Source of the DNA: Pseudoflavonifractor sp. 524-17
GTDB lineage: Bacteria > Bacillota > Clostridia > Oscillospirales > Oscillospiraceae
Assembly (NCBI RefSeq): GCF_009935845.1
Contig: NZ_QWEK01000009.1
Span: forward strand, 1 to 64,000
DNA: 64,000 bases
Reading direction: 5' to 3'
The translations under genes and the position numbers were made by a program. The notes beneath the pieces were generated by a model. That model made no database searches, was not told where the DNA came from, and saw only the letters and a program-made list of their open reading frames with translations. This document shows, piece by piece, positions 32,510 to 41,458 of the stretch. Numbering within the stretch: the stretch's first letter is position 1; every line of letters starts with the position of its first letter.

Positions 32510-34333
32510 CTACATCAGGACAATCTCGCCCTCTACCAGCGTGGCGATGCACTGCCGGGAGATCTGGTGCAGGCGGAGCACCTCCTCCCCAAAGCGCAGC
32601 TTTGTGCCGGGGTAGGCGATGCTGCACTCCAGCCGGCCGGGGTCCTTCTTTTCCCGCTTCCCCGGCCTGAGCTCCTGCTTTTGTTCCCGCTCCTTTGCGG
32701 CGCTCTCCAGGGGGTCCTCCATCTGCTGGAGCTTCAGCTTGGCAATAGCCAGCTTGATTTTTGTCTTGCTCAGCAGGCTGGATTTCGCCGGACTGTCAAT
32801 CTGGCACTCCAGCTTTTCCAGCTCCATCTCCAGACGGTTGACTTCCTTCTGTGTGATCTCCCACTCGAAGCTGGCGCAGGGCTTTCCGCCGAGGATAATG
32901 GAGGTCTTGCACTCCGACGGGGAGCCTACCACGTTGGCATTCACCTTCATGGCCGCCCACACCCGGCCGCCCATGATGCTGCCCCGTCCGGAGCGGACGA
33001 TCACCTCGCCGCCGCAGTAGATATTGCTGCCGATAATGCAGTCGGTCTGCAAATTCTCCCGCACACAGATGGTGGCGTTTTCCACATATTTGGAGAAAAT
33101 GTTCCTGTGGACCTGGACCGTTGTGGACCCGTCCCCCAAGATTCCCTTTACCACGGCCAGATCGCCCCCGGCCTCCACCGTGCTCCCCGCCTCGATCACG
33201 CCGGCGATGTGGATATTTCCCATCGCACGGACAGTAAAGCCGCTGATTACGTTGCCCTGGATGTTGATGTCCCCCATAAAGTTGAGGTTTCCGGTGGAAA
33301 AATCCACATCCCCGGGAATATCCAGCACCGGGTTGACCTGAAAGCTCCGCCCGGTGAACTCCACGGAGCCGGATATGGTGGCCAGCAGCTGGGTTTCATC
33401 CTCGCTGATCTCCGTATTCCTGCCCTTGGGCAGGGGAACGGAGGTCCCGCTCTTGGCGGGGATCTCCTGGTCCAGCACGGTCCGCCCCGGTTCGCCCTCT
33501 GTGGGCTTGATCAGGCGGCAGATCTCCTGCCCCTCCTCCACGTTGTGGATCAGGTTCAGGGCGGTGTAGTCCACCTGGTCGAATTCGTCTACCTCCAGCA
33601 CCCGCTCAATAACCCGGGGAAAGTTATCCACAATATTGCCGTTCTTCCCGTCGAAAGCCGGTTTCCCCCTGGCAATCAGGTACAGGTGGAAGTAGCGCTT
33701 TTCACTGTGGGACAGATGGTCGGCCAAGCGGGTGTCCACCCCGAAAGTGATTCCCTGGGCGGACAGGGCCTGATAGAGCATGTCGCGGGACAGCTCCGCC
33801 CCCTTTCCCACAGGGGGGAACACCATCACCCATGCGTAGAGCTTATCCGCGGAGACGAAGAAGCAGGGGAGGGCATCCAGGCAGGGCGGGCTGGCCTCCG
33901 GCTCCGTCTTCTGTTCCTTGTGGCCGCCCTTTTTCTCCGGGTGCGCCTTGGCGCTTTGGGCCTTGGGATCCTTGGGCCCCTTCTTCTTGTTCTGGCCCTT
34001 GGCCTCTCTCAGGCGGGCGCTGCACGCCCCGGTCAGCACCGTTCTCAGCCGGGCTTTCTCCTTCTGCACCACATCCGGGGGAAGGGCGCCGTCCTCGTCC
34101 AGGCAGATGCGGGGCGCAGGCAGGTAGCCGGCCTCATGCCGGCGGTGGTTGTACAGCTGGTTGAGCGGATGCTCCGCCGGAATCTCCAACAGGGCCGGAT
34201 TTGACACGCTGCCGCCGGAAAACTCAGGCGCCTTCTCCACCACGGGCCCGGTCCGCTCCTGTTCCGCTTCCGCTGGGGTCTTGTCAGACTTCTGACTGAA
34301 CAGGATGGATGTCAGCTTTTCCTTAATTGACAT
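32510..34333 (-). CDS. FapA (DUF342)-family protein
   Basis: 607 aa. A non-conserved N-terminus carries a Lys-rich linker at about 105-142 (KKKGPKDPKAQSAKAHPEKK). The flagellar-assembly-protein-A core follows, with a right-handed beta-helix seen as short repeats (VDFSTGNLNFMGDINIQGNV, AGGDLAVVKGILGDG, GGEVIVRSGRG), then a coiled coil ITQKEVNRLEMELEKLECQI. The family binds polar or membrane partners in motility and in spore or envelope assembly; the role here is open. Its neighbour is a CheY-like protein. Confidence 0.82.
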   Translation of the reverse strand: MSIKEKLTSILFSQKSDKTPAEAEQERTGPVVEKAPEFSGGSVSNPALLEIPAEHPLNQLYNHRRHEAGYLPAPRICLDEDGALPPDVVQKEKARLRTVLTGACSARLREAKGQNKKKGPKDPKAQSAKAHPEKKGGHKEQKTEPEASPPCLDALPCFFVSADKLYAWVMVFPPVGKGAELSRDMLYQALSAQGITFGVDTRLADHLSHSEKRYFHLYLIARGKPAFDGKNGNIVDNFPRVIERVLEVDEFDQVDYTALNLIHNVEEGQEICRLIKPTEGEPGRTVLDQEIPAKSGTSVPLPKGRNTEISEDETQLLATISGSVEFTGRSFQVNPVLDIPGDVDFSTGNLNFMGDINIQGNVISGFTVRAMGNIHIAGVIEAGSTVEAGGDLAVVKGILGDGSTTVQVHRNIFSKYVENATICVRENLQTDCIIGSNIYCGGEVIVRSGRGSIMGGRVWAAMKVNANVVGSPSECKTSIILGGKPCASFEWEITQKEVNRLEMELEKLECQIDSPAKSSLLSKTKIKLAIAKLKLQQMEDPLESAAKEREQKQELRPGKREKKDPGRLECSIAYPGTKLRFGEEVLRLHQISRQCIATLVEGEIVLM

Positions 34334-34457
34334 TCCGAAACTCCCCCTCCCCTTAATATTGACTTACTCTATACATTACCATTCTTATTGTACACTGGGC
34401 GTCTTTGTCTGTCAATCGCGGGACAAGCCGGAACACGCCCCGAAAAGCCGTGCCCGC

Positions 34458-35162
34458 TTATGCGTAATAGGTTTTGGCGCGGGCATCCTCCACAACCCGC
34501 TGAATGGATTTACACAGCAATTCCCCCAGAATTTGACGGGCGGTATCCTCCTGGGCCAGCTGGGCGGTTTTGCACTGGCAGGGGCGGTTTGCCCAGGCAC
34601 GGCCAAACTGGAGGAAGGAGGTGGCCTTTGTCAGAGTCTTCGCCCGGTGGATCGTCCCGTGGTACTGGATGCAGGGAAGGGTCTTTGCAAGACGCGCCGA
34701 TTCCTCCCAGGTTCCCACCCATGTGTCTACCTCCAGCCCCGGGAGCAGGCGGGAGAGCTCCTGTTTCCCCTGGGCTGCGTACTCCCCCGCCTCGCCGGTG
34801 AAGAAGGCCGCGATTTTATCAAAGCGAACTCCCAGCTGCGGGTCGTACAGGGGGCACCCGAATTTTGCCATCAGGGAGGAAAAGCGCCTCATATCCGCCG
34901 GTTCCATGCAGTAACAGTCAAAGCGGACAGCCTGAGCGGCGGCTGAAATCTGAAAGGCGCTGCGGCCGTTTTTTTCATAGCTGAACGGATCCAGCCTGTC
35001 CCAGTCCTGGAACACCGCCGCGGTCTCCCTCAAAATATCCTCTACCGGCAGGAGGTCCAGACCGTCAATATGCTCGTTCTCGCAGCAGGCCATCTGGTAC
35101 ACCGCCCCGTTATCCAGATACACCCCCTCCCGGTACCGCCAGAAATTCAAGTCAACGCCCAT
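34458..35162 (-). CDS. conserved protein of unknown function (DUF3786-like)
   Basis: 234 aa, ATG 35162 preferred because GGAGG ends 11 bases upstream. No membrane helices. Recognisable stretches are LNFWRYREGVYLDNGAVYQM, RFSSLMAKFGCPLYDPQLGV and a C-terminal CQCKTAQLAQEDTARQILGE. It contains several Cys (CCENEH, CYCMEP, CQC) that could bind metal. No confident family; not clearly in an operon. Confidence 0.5.
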   Translation of the reverse strand: MGVDLNFWRYREGVYLDNGAVYQMACCENEHIDGLDLLPVEDILRETAAVFQDWDRLDPFSYEKNGRSAFQISAAAQAVRFDCYCMEPADMRRFSSLMAKFGCPLYDPQLGVRFDKIAAFFTGEAGEYAAQGKQELSRLLPGLEVDTWVGTWEESARLAKTLPCIQYHGTIHRAKTLTKATSFLQFGRAWANRPCQCKTAQLAQEDTARQILGELLCKSIQRVVEDARAKTYYA

Positions 35163-35320
35163 CTCTGTCTCACCCTCCATTCCATATAGATGGATTGCTG
35201 ATCGCGCTGATTATAGCATAGTTCCTCCTTGGGTTCAATCGGCGGGCCTGTTCTGGCGCCGCGCTTGTCTCTGTCCTGCGCTTGTGCTACAATGGAGAAA
35301 AACGGAGAGGAGGAACGGCG

Positions 35321-35863
35321 ATGTATGATTCCGCGCGGTATTTATCCCCCATCGGGGAGCTGACCCTGGCCTGCGACGGGGCGGGACGGCTGGTGGGCCT
35401 GTGGCTGGCGGGGCAGAAGTATTTTCCCAGCACCCTGCCGGTGGTCTCCGGCTCCCATGGGGCTGCACCCATCTTCGCCCAGACAAAGGACTGGCTGGAC
35501 CGTTACTTTGCCGGAGGGCGGCCCAGCCCGGGGGAGCTCCCTCTGGCCCCCGCCGGCAGCGCTTTCCGCCAGGCGGTGTGGAAGCTCCTTCTGGACATCC
35601 CCTACGGAGAAGTAACAACCTACGGCGCCATTGCCCGCGCAATCGCAGAACAGCAGGGGCGCAGGACCATGTCCGGCCAGGCGGTGGGCGGCGCGGTGGG
35701 ACACAACCCCATCTCTATTATCATCCCCTGCCACCGGGTGGCGGGCAGCGGGGGAAGCCTCACCGGCTACGCCGGGGGATTGGATAAGAAAATCTGGCTC
35801 CTGACCCACGAGGGCGCGGACATGACCGGCCTGTTCCGCCCCAAGCGGGGGAGTGTGGGGTAA
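35321..35863 (+). CDS. ogt: methylated-DNA-[protein]-cysteine S-methyltransferase
   Basis: 180 aa, start ATG 35321 eight bases after GAGGAGG. Suicide repair enzyme for O6-alkylguanine. The HTH region FRQAVWKLLLDIPYGEVTTY and the acceptor motif IIIPCHRVAGSGG with the reactive Cys are intact, followed by LTGYAGGLDKKIWLL. The short N-terminal ribonuclease-like domain is normal for the family. Divergent from the preceding gene and closed by a strong terminator. Confidence 0.95.
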   Translation: MYDSARYLSPIGELTLACDGAGRLVGLWLAGQKYFPSTLPVVSGSHGAAPIFAQTKDWLDRYFAGGRPSPGELPLAPAGSAFRQAVWKLLLDIPYGEVTTYGAIARAIAEQQGRRTMSGQAVGGAVGHNPISIIIPCHRVAGSGGSLTGYAGGLDKKIWLLTHEGADMTGLFRPKRGSVG

Positions 35864-35871
35864 AACAAAAA

Positions 35872-35906
35872 AGCGGGGACAGCGGCGGGCTGTCCTCGCT
35901 TTTTTT
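35872..35906 (+). terminator. terminator of ogt
   Basis: AGCGGGGACAG (35872-35882) pairs with CTGTCCTCGCT (35890-35900), one G-T pair, then seven T. Confidence 0.92.
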
Positions 35907-36006
35907 ACGGCTTTTACGCATCGCTTTTTGCCTGGTCCGGCAAAGAAATCTCCCGCCAAGAGCGGCAGTCAAGTTATGCGGAAAGGCGGGCGCAATATTC
36001 AAACTT

Positions 36007-36774
36007 CTAGGGACGCAGGCCGCTGCCGCCCTGCATGGTGATGGTCTCGCCGGAGATATACTTGGCGTCCGGGGAGCACAGGAAGACGCAGGTACGGCCG
36101 ATGTCCTTTTCCGGGTCGCCGAAGCGGCCGGCGGGAATGCCCTTGATGGTCTGCTCGTAGACCTCGGGATAGGCCTCCTTCCACTTGGCCAGGGCGTCGG
36201 TCATCACCAGGGGACAGATGATGTTGCAGTTGATCCCCGCGGGGCCCCACTCGGTGGCGGCCACCCGGGTCAGGCCGCGGATGCCCTCCTTGGCGGCGGC
36301 GTAGGAGCTCTGCCCCGGCTTGCCGAACAGGCCCGCGCCGGAGGCGAAGTTCACCACCGAGCCCTGGGTCTCCTTCAGATAGGGGTAGGCGTGCTTCATG
36401 TAGAAGAACGCGGCGTACAGGCCGGAGAAGATGGCCTGATCAAACTGCTCCTTGGTGTGGTCGGCCAGCATCACGCCGGAGGCGGAGTTCTGGGCGTTGT
36501 TGACCACCGCGTCCAGCCGGCCGAAGGTGTCGATGGTCTGCCGGATGACCCCGGCCACCTGCTCCTCCACACCGCCGTCCGCCTGACAGCACAGCACCTT
36601 CACGCCGTACAGGCGCTCCAGCTCCTCCTTGGCGTCGTCCAGCTTCTTGGTGTTGCGGCCGGTGATGACCAGATTAGCCCCCTCCTTGGCAAACGCCGTG
36701 GACAGTCCATAGCCAATACCGCCGCCCTTGCCGCCGCCTGTGATGAGTACTACCTTGCCCTGCATGTTCGCCAT
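36007..36774 (-). CDS. short-chain dehydrogenase/reductase
   Basis: 255-aa Rossmann oxidoreductase. Cofactor motif TGGGKGGGIGYG is one Gly longer than the usual TGxxxGIG; NNAQN replaces the NNAG motif. The catalytic Ser lies in VVNFASGAG, and Tyr/Lys in SSYAAAKEGI. The C-terminal GETITMQGGSGLRP is the usual SDR end. NADP preference is suggested by TGRNTKK. The substrate cannot be read from sequence. Stands alone; the 160 bases before the ABC genes hold no other feature. Confidence 0.9.
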   Translation of the reverse strand: MANMQGKVVLITGGGKGGGIGYGLSTAFAKEGANLVITGRNTKKLDDAKEELERLYGVKVLCCQADGGVEEQVAGVIRQTIDTFGRLDAVVNNAQNSASGVMLADHTKEQFDQAIFSGLYAAFFYMKHAYPYLKETQGSVVNFASGAGLFGKPGQSSYAAAKEGIRGLTRVAATEWGPAGINCNIICPLVMTDALAKWKEAYPEVYEQTIKGIPAGRFGDPEKDIGRTCVFLCSPDAKYISGETITMQGGSGLRP

Positions 36775-36937
36775 GTCAGTCGCCTCCGTTTATTTTTTGA
36801 AATCATACGATGAGTTTTCCCTGTTGAACTTATTATATCAGTTTTATTCGCATTGGACAAGAGGAAATATAACTCAAAAGAACAAAATTTGAACTTCGTA
36901 TTTTAGCGACATCTGCGGCGGATCGGGCGGCAGGTCC

Positions 36938-39010
36938 CTAGGACAGCTGGAACTGGCCAGTGTAGAGGCGGTAGTACCGGCCCTGCTGGGCCAGCAGCTC
37001 CTCGTGGGAGCCCTTTTCCTCGATCTGCCCTCCCTCAATCACTACAATGCAGTTGGAGTTGCGCACAGTGGACAGCCGGTGGGCGATGACAAAGACGGTG
37101 CGGCCCTCCATGAGGGCGTCCATGCCCTTTTGGATGAGGGCCTCGGTGCGGGTGTCGATGGAGGAGGTGGCCTCGTCCAGGATCATCACCGGCGGGTCAG
37201 CCACGGCGGCCCGGGCGATGGCCAGCAGCTGCCGCTGGCCCTGGGAGAGGTTGGCCCCGTCCCCGGTGACCATGGTATGATATCCCTCCGGCAGGCGGCG
37301 GATAAAGGAGTGGGCGTTGGCGCTCTTGGCGGCGGCGACGCACTCCTCGTCGGTGGCGTCCAGCCGGCCGTAGCGGATGTTGTCTATGATGGTGCCGGTG
37401 AAGAGGTGGGTGTCCTGAAGCACGGCCCCCAGGGCGGTGCGCAGGTCGTCCTTGGCGATGGACTGGATGTTGATGCCGTCAAAGGTGATCATGCCCCCCT
37501 CGATCTCGTAAAACCGGTTGATGAGGTTGGTGATGGTGGTCTTGCCTGCGCCGGTGGAGCCCACGAAGGCGATCTTCTGCCCCGGGTCGGCATAGACGGA
37601 CACATCCTTTAAAATCCGCTTGCCGGGGACGTAGGAGAAGTCCACCCCGCGGAAGCGCACAGAGCCCTTGAGCTCGTTGAGGCAGTAATCCTCCCCGGGG
37701 AGATTGCGCACCGCCCCCCGGATGAGGTGGAGGGACACCGTTCCGTCCGGATCGGGATACTTCCACGCCCAGCGGCAGCCGGGGCGCTCCCTTTCCAGCT
37801 GGACCAGAGTCCCGTCCGCCCCCTTTTCCACAGGGACCAGCTCCATCCCCGCGGTCCGGGGGGTCTTCCACGCCCAGTGGCCCTTCTTGCTGGCCTTGCC
37901 GGTCCAGATGGACAGCACGCCGTCCTCCCCCACACTGACGGGGACCAGAGTGACAGCGCCCCTGTCCTCCTCCGGCGGGGTGTCGATGACCTCAAAAATC
38001 CGCTCCGCGCCGGCCAGGGCGGCCAGGACGTTGGTGAGCTGCTGGGAGATCTGGTTCATGGGCTGGCCCACCTGGCGGCAGAACTGGAGGTAGAGGGTAA
38101 AGGAGCCCATGCGCAGGCCGGCGGCGATGGACAGGATGCCGCCGAACGCGGCGGTGAGGGCATAGCCCACGTTCATGATATTCATGGCGATGGGCATGAC
38201 GGCGGTGGAGTAGAAGCTGGCGCTGGTGGCGGCGGCGCGGTACTCCTCGTTGAGCTGGGCGAAGCGGGCCTTGGCCTGCTCCTCGTGGGTGAAGGCCTTC
38301 ACCACTTTAAGGCCCTCGATGGTCTCCTGGATGTTGCCGTTCACCGCCCCCAGGGCGGCCTGCTGGGCCTGATAATACTTGCGGCTGCGGCCGCCGAAGA
38401 CCTTGAACACCAGGAAGGTGGAGCCCAAAGTGAACACGCTCACCAGGAACAGCAGGGGGCTGACCACCAGCATCACCACCACAATGCCCACGAACATAAA
38501 CAGGCTGGAGAACATGGACACCACGCTCTGCTCCAGGGCGAACTGGACGTTGTCCGCATCGTTGGTAAAGCGGCTCATCAGCTCCCCGTGGGTGTGCTGG
38601 TCAAAGTAGCTCAGGGGCAGCGTCTGGAGGTGGTCGAACAGATCCTGCCGCAGGCGGTTGGTGCCCCGCTGGGCCAGACGGACCATAACGGCGGACTGGC
38701 TGTAGGTGGCCACCCAGCCCACAGCGTAGATGCAGATAAGCTTTACCATGTCCAGGAGCAGGCCCCCGGGGCCGGCGTACTGGCCATAGGTGATGCCGTT
38801 GATGATCACCTGGTTGACAAAGACGGAGCCGGCCAGGTTGGTGCCCACCGACAGGAGCAGGCACACCCCCACCAGGGCCAGCAGGGACTTGCGCTGTCCG
38901 ATATACCCCATCAGGCGGCCCACGGTGCGCTTGAGATCCTTGGGCTTCTGAAAGCCGCCCCGATTGCGGCCGCGGCCCCGGGGGCCGGATCCTGTTCTGT
39001 TTTCTGCCAT
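36938..39010 (-). CDS. ABC exporter half-transporter with inserted linker domain
   Basis: 690 aa. The membrane domain (about 35-335) has six helices and the ATPase domain spans 450-690, with Walker A GSTGAGKTT (from 484), signature LSQGQRQ and canonical Walker B/catalytic Glu in ILDEATSSID. Between them (about 350-448) lies an extra segment of roughly 95 residues absent from standard exporters. It has twin motifs, GHWAWKTP and CRWAWKYPDPDG. It pairs with the overlapping upstream half-transporter, probably as a heterodimeric drug or lipid exporter under MarR control. Confidence 0.92.
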   Translation of the reverse strand: MAENRTGSGPRGRGRNRGGFQKPKDLKRTVGRLMGYIGQRKSLLALVGVCLLLSVGTNLAGSVFVNQVIINGITYGQYAGPGGLLLDMVKLICIYAVGWVATYSQSAVMVRLAQRGTNRLRQDLFDHLQTLPLSYFDQHTHGELMSRFTNDADNVQFALEQSVVSMFSSLFMFVGIVVVMLVVSPLLFLVSVFTLGSTFLVFKVFGGRSRKYYQAQQAALGAVNGNIQETIEGLKVVKAFTHEEQAKARFAQLNEEYRAAATSASFYSTAVMPIAMNIMNVGYALTAAFGGILSIAAGLRMGSFTLYLQFCRQVGQPMNQISQQLTNVLAALAGAERIFEVIDTPPEEDRGAVTLVPVSVGEDGVLSIWTGKASKKGHWAWKTPRTAGMELVPVEKGADGTLVQLERERPGCRWAWKYPDPDGTVSLHLIRGAVRNLPGEDYCLNELKGSVRFRGVDFSYVPGKRILKDVSVYADPGQKIAFVGSTGAGKTTITNLINRFYEIEGGMITFDGINIQSIAKDDLRTALGAVLQDTHLFTGTIIDNIRYGRLDATDEECVAAAKSANAHSFIRRLPEGYHTMVTGDGANLSQGQRQLLAIARAAVADPPVMILDEATSSIDTRTEALIQKGMDALMEGRTVFVIAHRLSTVRNSNCIVVIEGGQIEEKGSHEELLAQQGRYYRLYTGQFQLS

Positions 39011-40749
39011 TACTGCTGCACCCCTTCCTGCTGGGACTGATAAATTTCCTGATAAATGGCGCTGCGGGCCATGAGCTCGTCATGGGTGCCGGTGTCGGCC
39101 ACCCGCCCGTCGTCCAGCACCAGAATGCGGTCGGCGTACTGGACGGAGCTGATCCGCTGGGCGATGATGATCACGGTGGTCCCCGCCAGATTGTCCGAGA
39201 AGGACTGGCGGATGGCGGACTCGGTGGCGCTGTCCACGGCGGAGGTGGAGTCGTCCAGGATGAGGATGGCGGGGTGGCGGAGCATGGCCCGGGCGATGCA
39301 CAGGCGCTGCTTCTGCCCGCCGGAGACGTTGACGCCCCCCTGGTCCAGCCAGGTGTCAAACCCCTCCGGCAGGCCCATGATAAAGTCGTAGGCCTGGGCG
39401 TTTTTCGCCGCCTGGATCATCTCCTCCTCCGTGGCGTCCGGCCGGCCCCAGAGCAGATTTTCCCGCACGGTGCCGGAGAAAAGGACGTTGTTTTGCAGCA
39501 CCATGCCGATCCGCGCCCGCAGAACGTCCAGCGGGTAGTCCCGCACGTCCACCCCGTCCACCCGGACGGCACCGCCGGTGACGTCGTAGAACCGGGGGAT
39601 CAGGTTCACCAGCGAGGATTTCCCCGTGCCGGTGCCCCCCACAATGGCCACAAACTCCCCGGGGGCCACGGTGAAGTGGATGTCCTCCAGCACGTCGTCC
39701 CCGGTGCCCGCGGCCTGGTACTTGAAGTGGACGTGGTCAAACTCCACCTGTCCCCGGGGGGCGGGGAGGGAGATGGGCTCCGTCCGGGGCCGCTCCTGAA
39801 TGGAGGGCCGGGTCTCCAGCACCTCGTCAATGCGGCGGGCGCAGGCGATGGACCGGGAGAGCTGGAGCAGGCTCATAGCCACCATCATCACGCTCATGAG
39901 GATTTGGAAAATGTAGGTGATAAAGGAGGACAGGTCGCCGATGAGCATGGAGCCCCCCATTACCTGGGTCCCACCCAGGTAGAGCACCGCGGCGGTGGCG
40001 GCGTTGAGGGCAATGGTCATAATGGGCATCATCAGAATAATGCGCAGATCCACGGTGAGGGTGGCCTGAGTCAGCTCGTCGTTGGATTTTTTAAACTTGG
40101 TTTTCTCATAGCCGGCCCGGACAAAGGCCTTTACCACCCGGATGGCCACCAGATTTTCCTGCACCGTGTTGTTCAGCGCGTCAATTTTCCGCTGCATCTG
40201 ATCAAACAGCCGGTTGCAGATCTTCATCAGCAGGCCCACCGCCAGGGCCATCAGGGGAATCACCACCAGCAGCACCAGGGCCAGCCGGGCGTTAATGCTC
40301 ATCGCCACAAAGAGGGCGGCAATGAGCATCACCGGCGAGCGGGTGAGCATCCGCAGGCCCATCGTCACCATCATCTGAATGGCGTTGACGTCGTTGGTGA
40401 TCCGGGTGATGAGGGAGGCGGAGGAGAACCGGTCAATGTCGGAAAAGGAAAATTCCTGCACCTTGTTATAAATCCCCCGGCGGAGGTTGGCGCCAAAGCC
40501 CTGCCCGCCGATGGCGGCGAATTTGGCGGCGAACATGCCGCACAGCATACTGCACAGGGCCAGCACCAGCATAATGCCCCCCATTTTCAGAATATAGGGC
40601 AGGTCGTCCCCGGCAATGCCCACATTTACGATGTTGGCCATGAACCGGGGGAGGGCCAGCTCACAGATGACCTCCAGAATGACCAGCAGGGGGGTGAGAA
40701 TCGCGTACTTCCTGTACTCGCCAAGATAGGACGCTAATTTTTTGAGCAT
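39010..40749 (-). CDS. ABC exporter half-transporter, degenerate-site partner
   Basis: 579 aa from ATG 40749 (GGAAGGATCCACC upstream). Six membrane helices, Walker A GGTGTGKSS and signature VSGGQKQRL, but Walker B reads ILILDDSTSAVD: Asp replaces the catalytic Glu. That substitution marks the non-hydrolysing site of heterodimeric exporters such as BmrC/BmrD and TM287/288. Its stop overlaps the start of the partner by one base, and it overlaps the MarR gene by 16 bases, so all three are co-translated. Confidence 0.93.
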   Translation of the reverse strand: MLKKLASYLGEYRKYAILTPLLVILEVICELALPRFMANIVNVGIAGDDLPYILKMGGIMLVLALCSMLCGMFAAKFAAIGGQGFGANLRRGIYNKVQEFSFSDIDRFSSASLITRITNDVNAIQMMVTMGLRMLTRSPVMLIAALFVAMSINARLALVLLVVIPLMALAVGLLMKICNRLFDQMQRKIDALNNTVQENLVAIRVVKAFVRAGYEKTKFKKSNDELTQATLTVDLRIILMMPIMTIALNAATAAVLYLGGTQVMGGSMLIGDLSSFITYIFQILMSVMMVAMSLLQLSRSIACARRIDEVLETRPSIQERPRTEPISLPAPRGQVEFDHVHFKYQAAGTGDDVLEDIHFTVAPGEFVAIVGGTGTGKSSLVNLIPRFYDVTGGAVRVDGVDVRDYPLDVLRARIGMVLQNNVLFSGTVRENLLWGRPDATEEEMIQAAKNAQAYDFIMGLPEGFDTWLDQGGVNVSGGQKQRLCIARAMLRHPAILILDDSTSAVDSATESAIRQSFSDNLAGTTVIIIAQRISSVQYADRILVLDDGRVADTGTHDELMARSAIYQEIYQSQQEGVQQ

Positions 40750-41234
40750 GGTGGATCCTTCCTTTCCAGTTGGAATAGCGTCTCCGGACGGTCGCCGCCC
40801 CGGAGATTGCGGAGCATTTTCCAGTGATAGTCGGCCAGCTGCCGGCACTCCTCCGGGGTGAAGCCGTCAAACATCCGCTCCTCCACCCGGGCGGAGACCT
40901 GAAAGCAGGTGGCCAGGGCCTGGGAACCCTTTTCCGTAATGCTCACCCGCTTGCACCGCTGGTCCTGGGGGTCCATCCGCTTTTCAATGTAGCCGCCCCG
41001 CTCCAGGGATTTCAGGGACATGGCCACCGCCGCGGGGCTGATGTGGAGCTGCTCCGCCAGCTCACGCTGGGCGGGGGGCTTGCCGCCGCAGTGCCGCTCC
41101 AGAAGAAACAGCAGAATGGGGGGAGAGCCGAAATCCCCCAGGCCGGCCGCTGCCATCTCCGCCTGAAGGGCGTTGTGAAAGGCCCGGTTGAGGGAGTGGA
41201 ACAGCATACCGGACGCCTCAGTCTTGCGCTCCAT
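40734..41234 (-). CDS. MarR-family regulator
   Basis: 166 aa from ATG 41234, nine bases after AGGAGG. Winged-helix domain: QRELAEQLHISPAAVAMSLK, SLERGGYIEKRMDPQDQRCK, RVSITEKGSQAL, with the D-x-R wing intact. First gene of the operon with both ABC half-transporters, so it very likely represses the exporter and is relieved by a transported compound. An inverted repeat over its own promoter supports autoregulation. Confidence 0.92.
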   Translation of the reverse strand: MERKTEASGMLFHSLNRAFHNALQAEMAAAGLGDFGSPPILLFLLERHCGGKPPAQRELAEQLHISPAAVAMSLKSLERGGYIEKRMDPQDQRCKRVSITEKGSQALATCFQVSARVEERMFDGFTPEECRQLADYHWKMLRNLRGGDRPETLFQLERKDPPCSKN

Positions 41235-41270
41235 ATCTGAGCACCTCCTTGCAGATGTGCGCAATCCGTT

Positions 41271-41301
41271 AATAGGTTAATGATTAAGACGCTTACCTAT
41301 T
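41271..41301. promoter_or_regulatory. MarR operator candidate
   Basis: AATAGGT (41271-41277) and ACCTATT (41295-41301) form an inverted pair 37 bases before the marR start. An inner TTAATgATTAAg palindrome lies between them. Confidence 0.6.
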
Positions 41302-41407
41302 TTACGGGAGATCCATTTTTTTGTCAACCGGGGAAATGTAAATAATTTGTGTCCAACCCCGCGGCGGCAGCGTCCTGCAAGCCGGAGGAGGATTTGGAGG
41401 GATAAAA

Positions 41408-41442
41408 AACCTGGGGCGCGTCTAAAAGACGCGCCCCAGGTT
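41408..41442 (-). terminator. terminator of the nucleotidase gene
   Basis: AACCTGGGGCGCGTCT pairs with AGACGCGCCCCAGGTT, a 16-bp perfect stem around AAA. The T run follows on the minus strand. Confidence 0.92.
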
Positions 41443-41458
41443 TCAGGCTGTCATTAAT

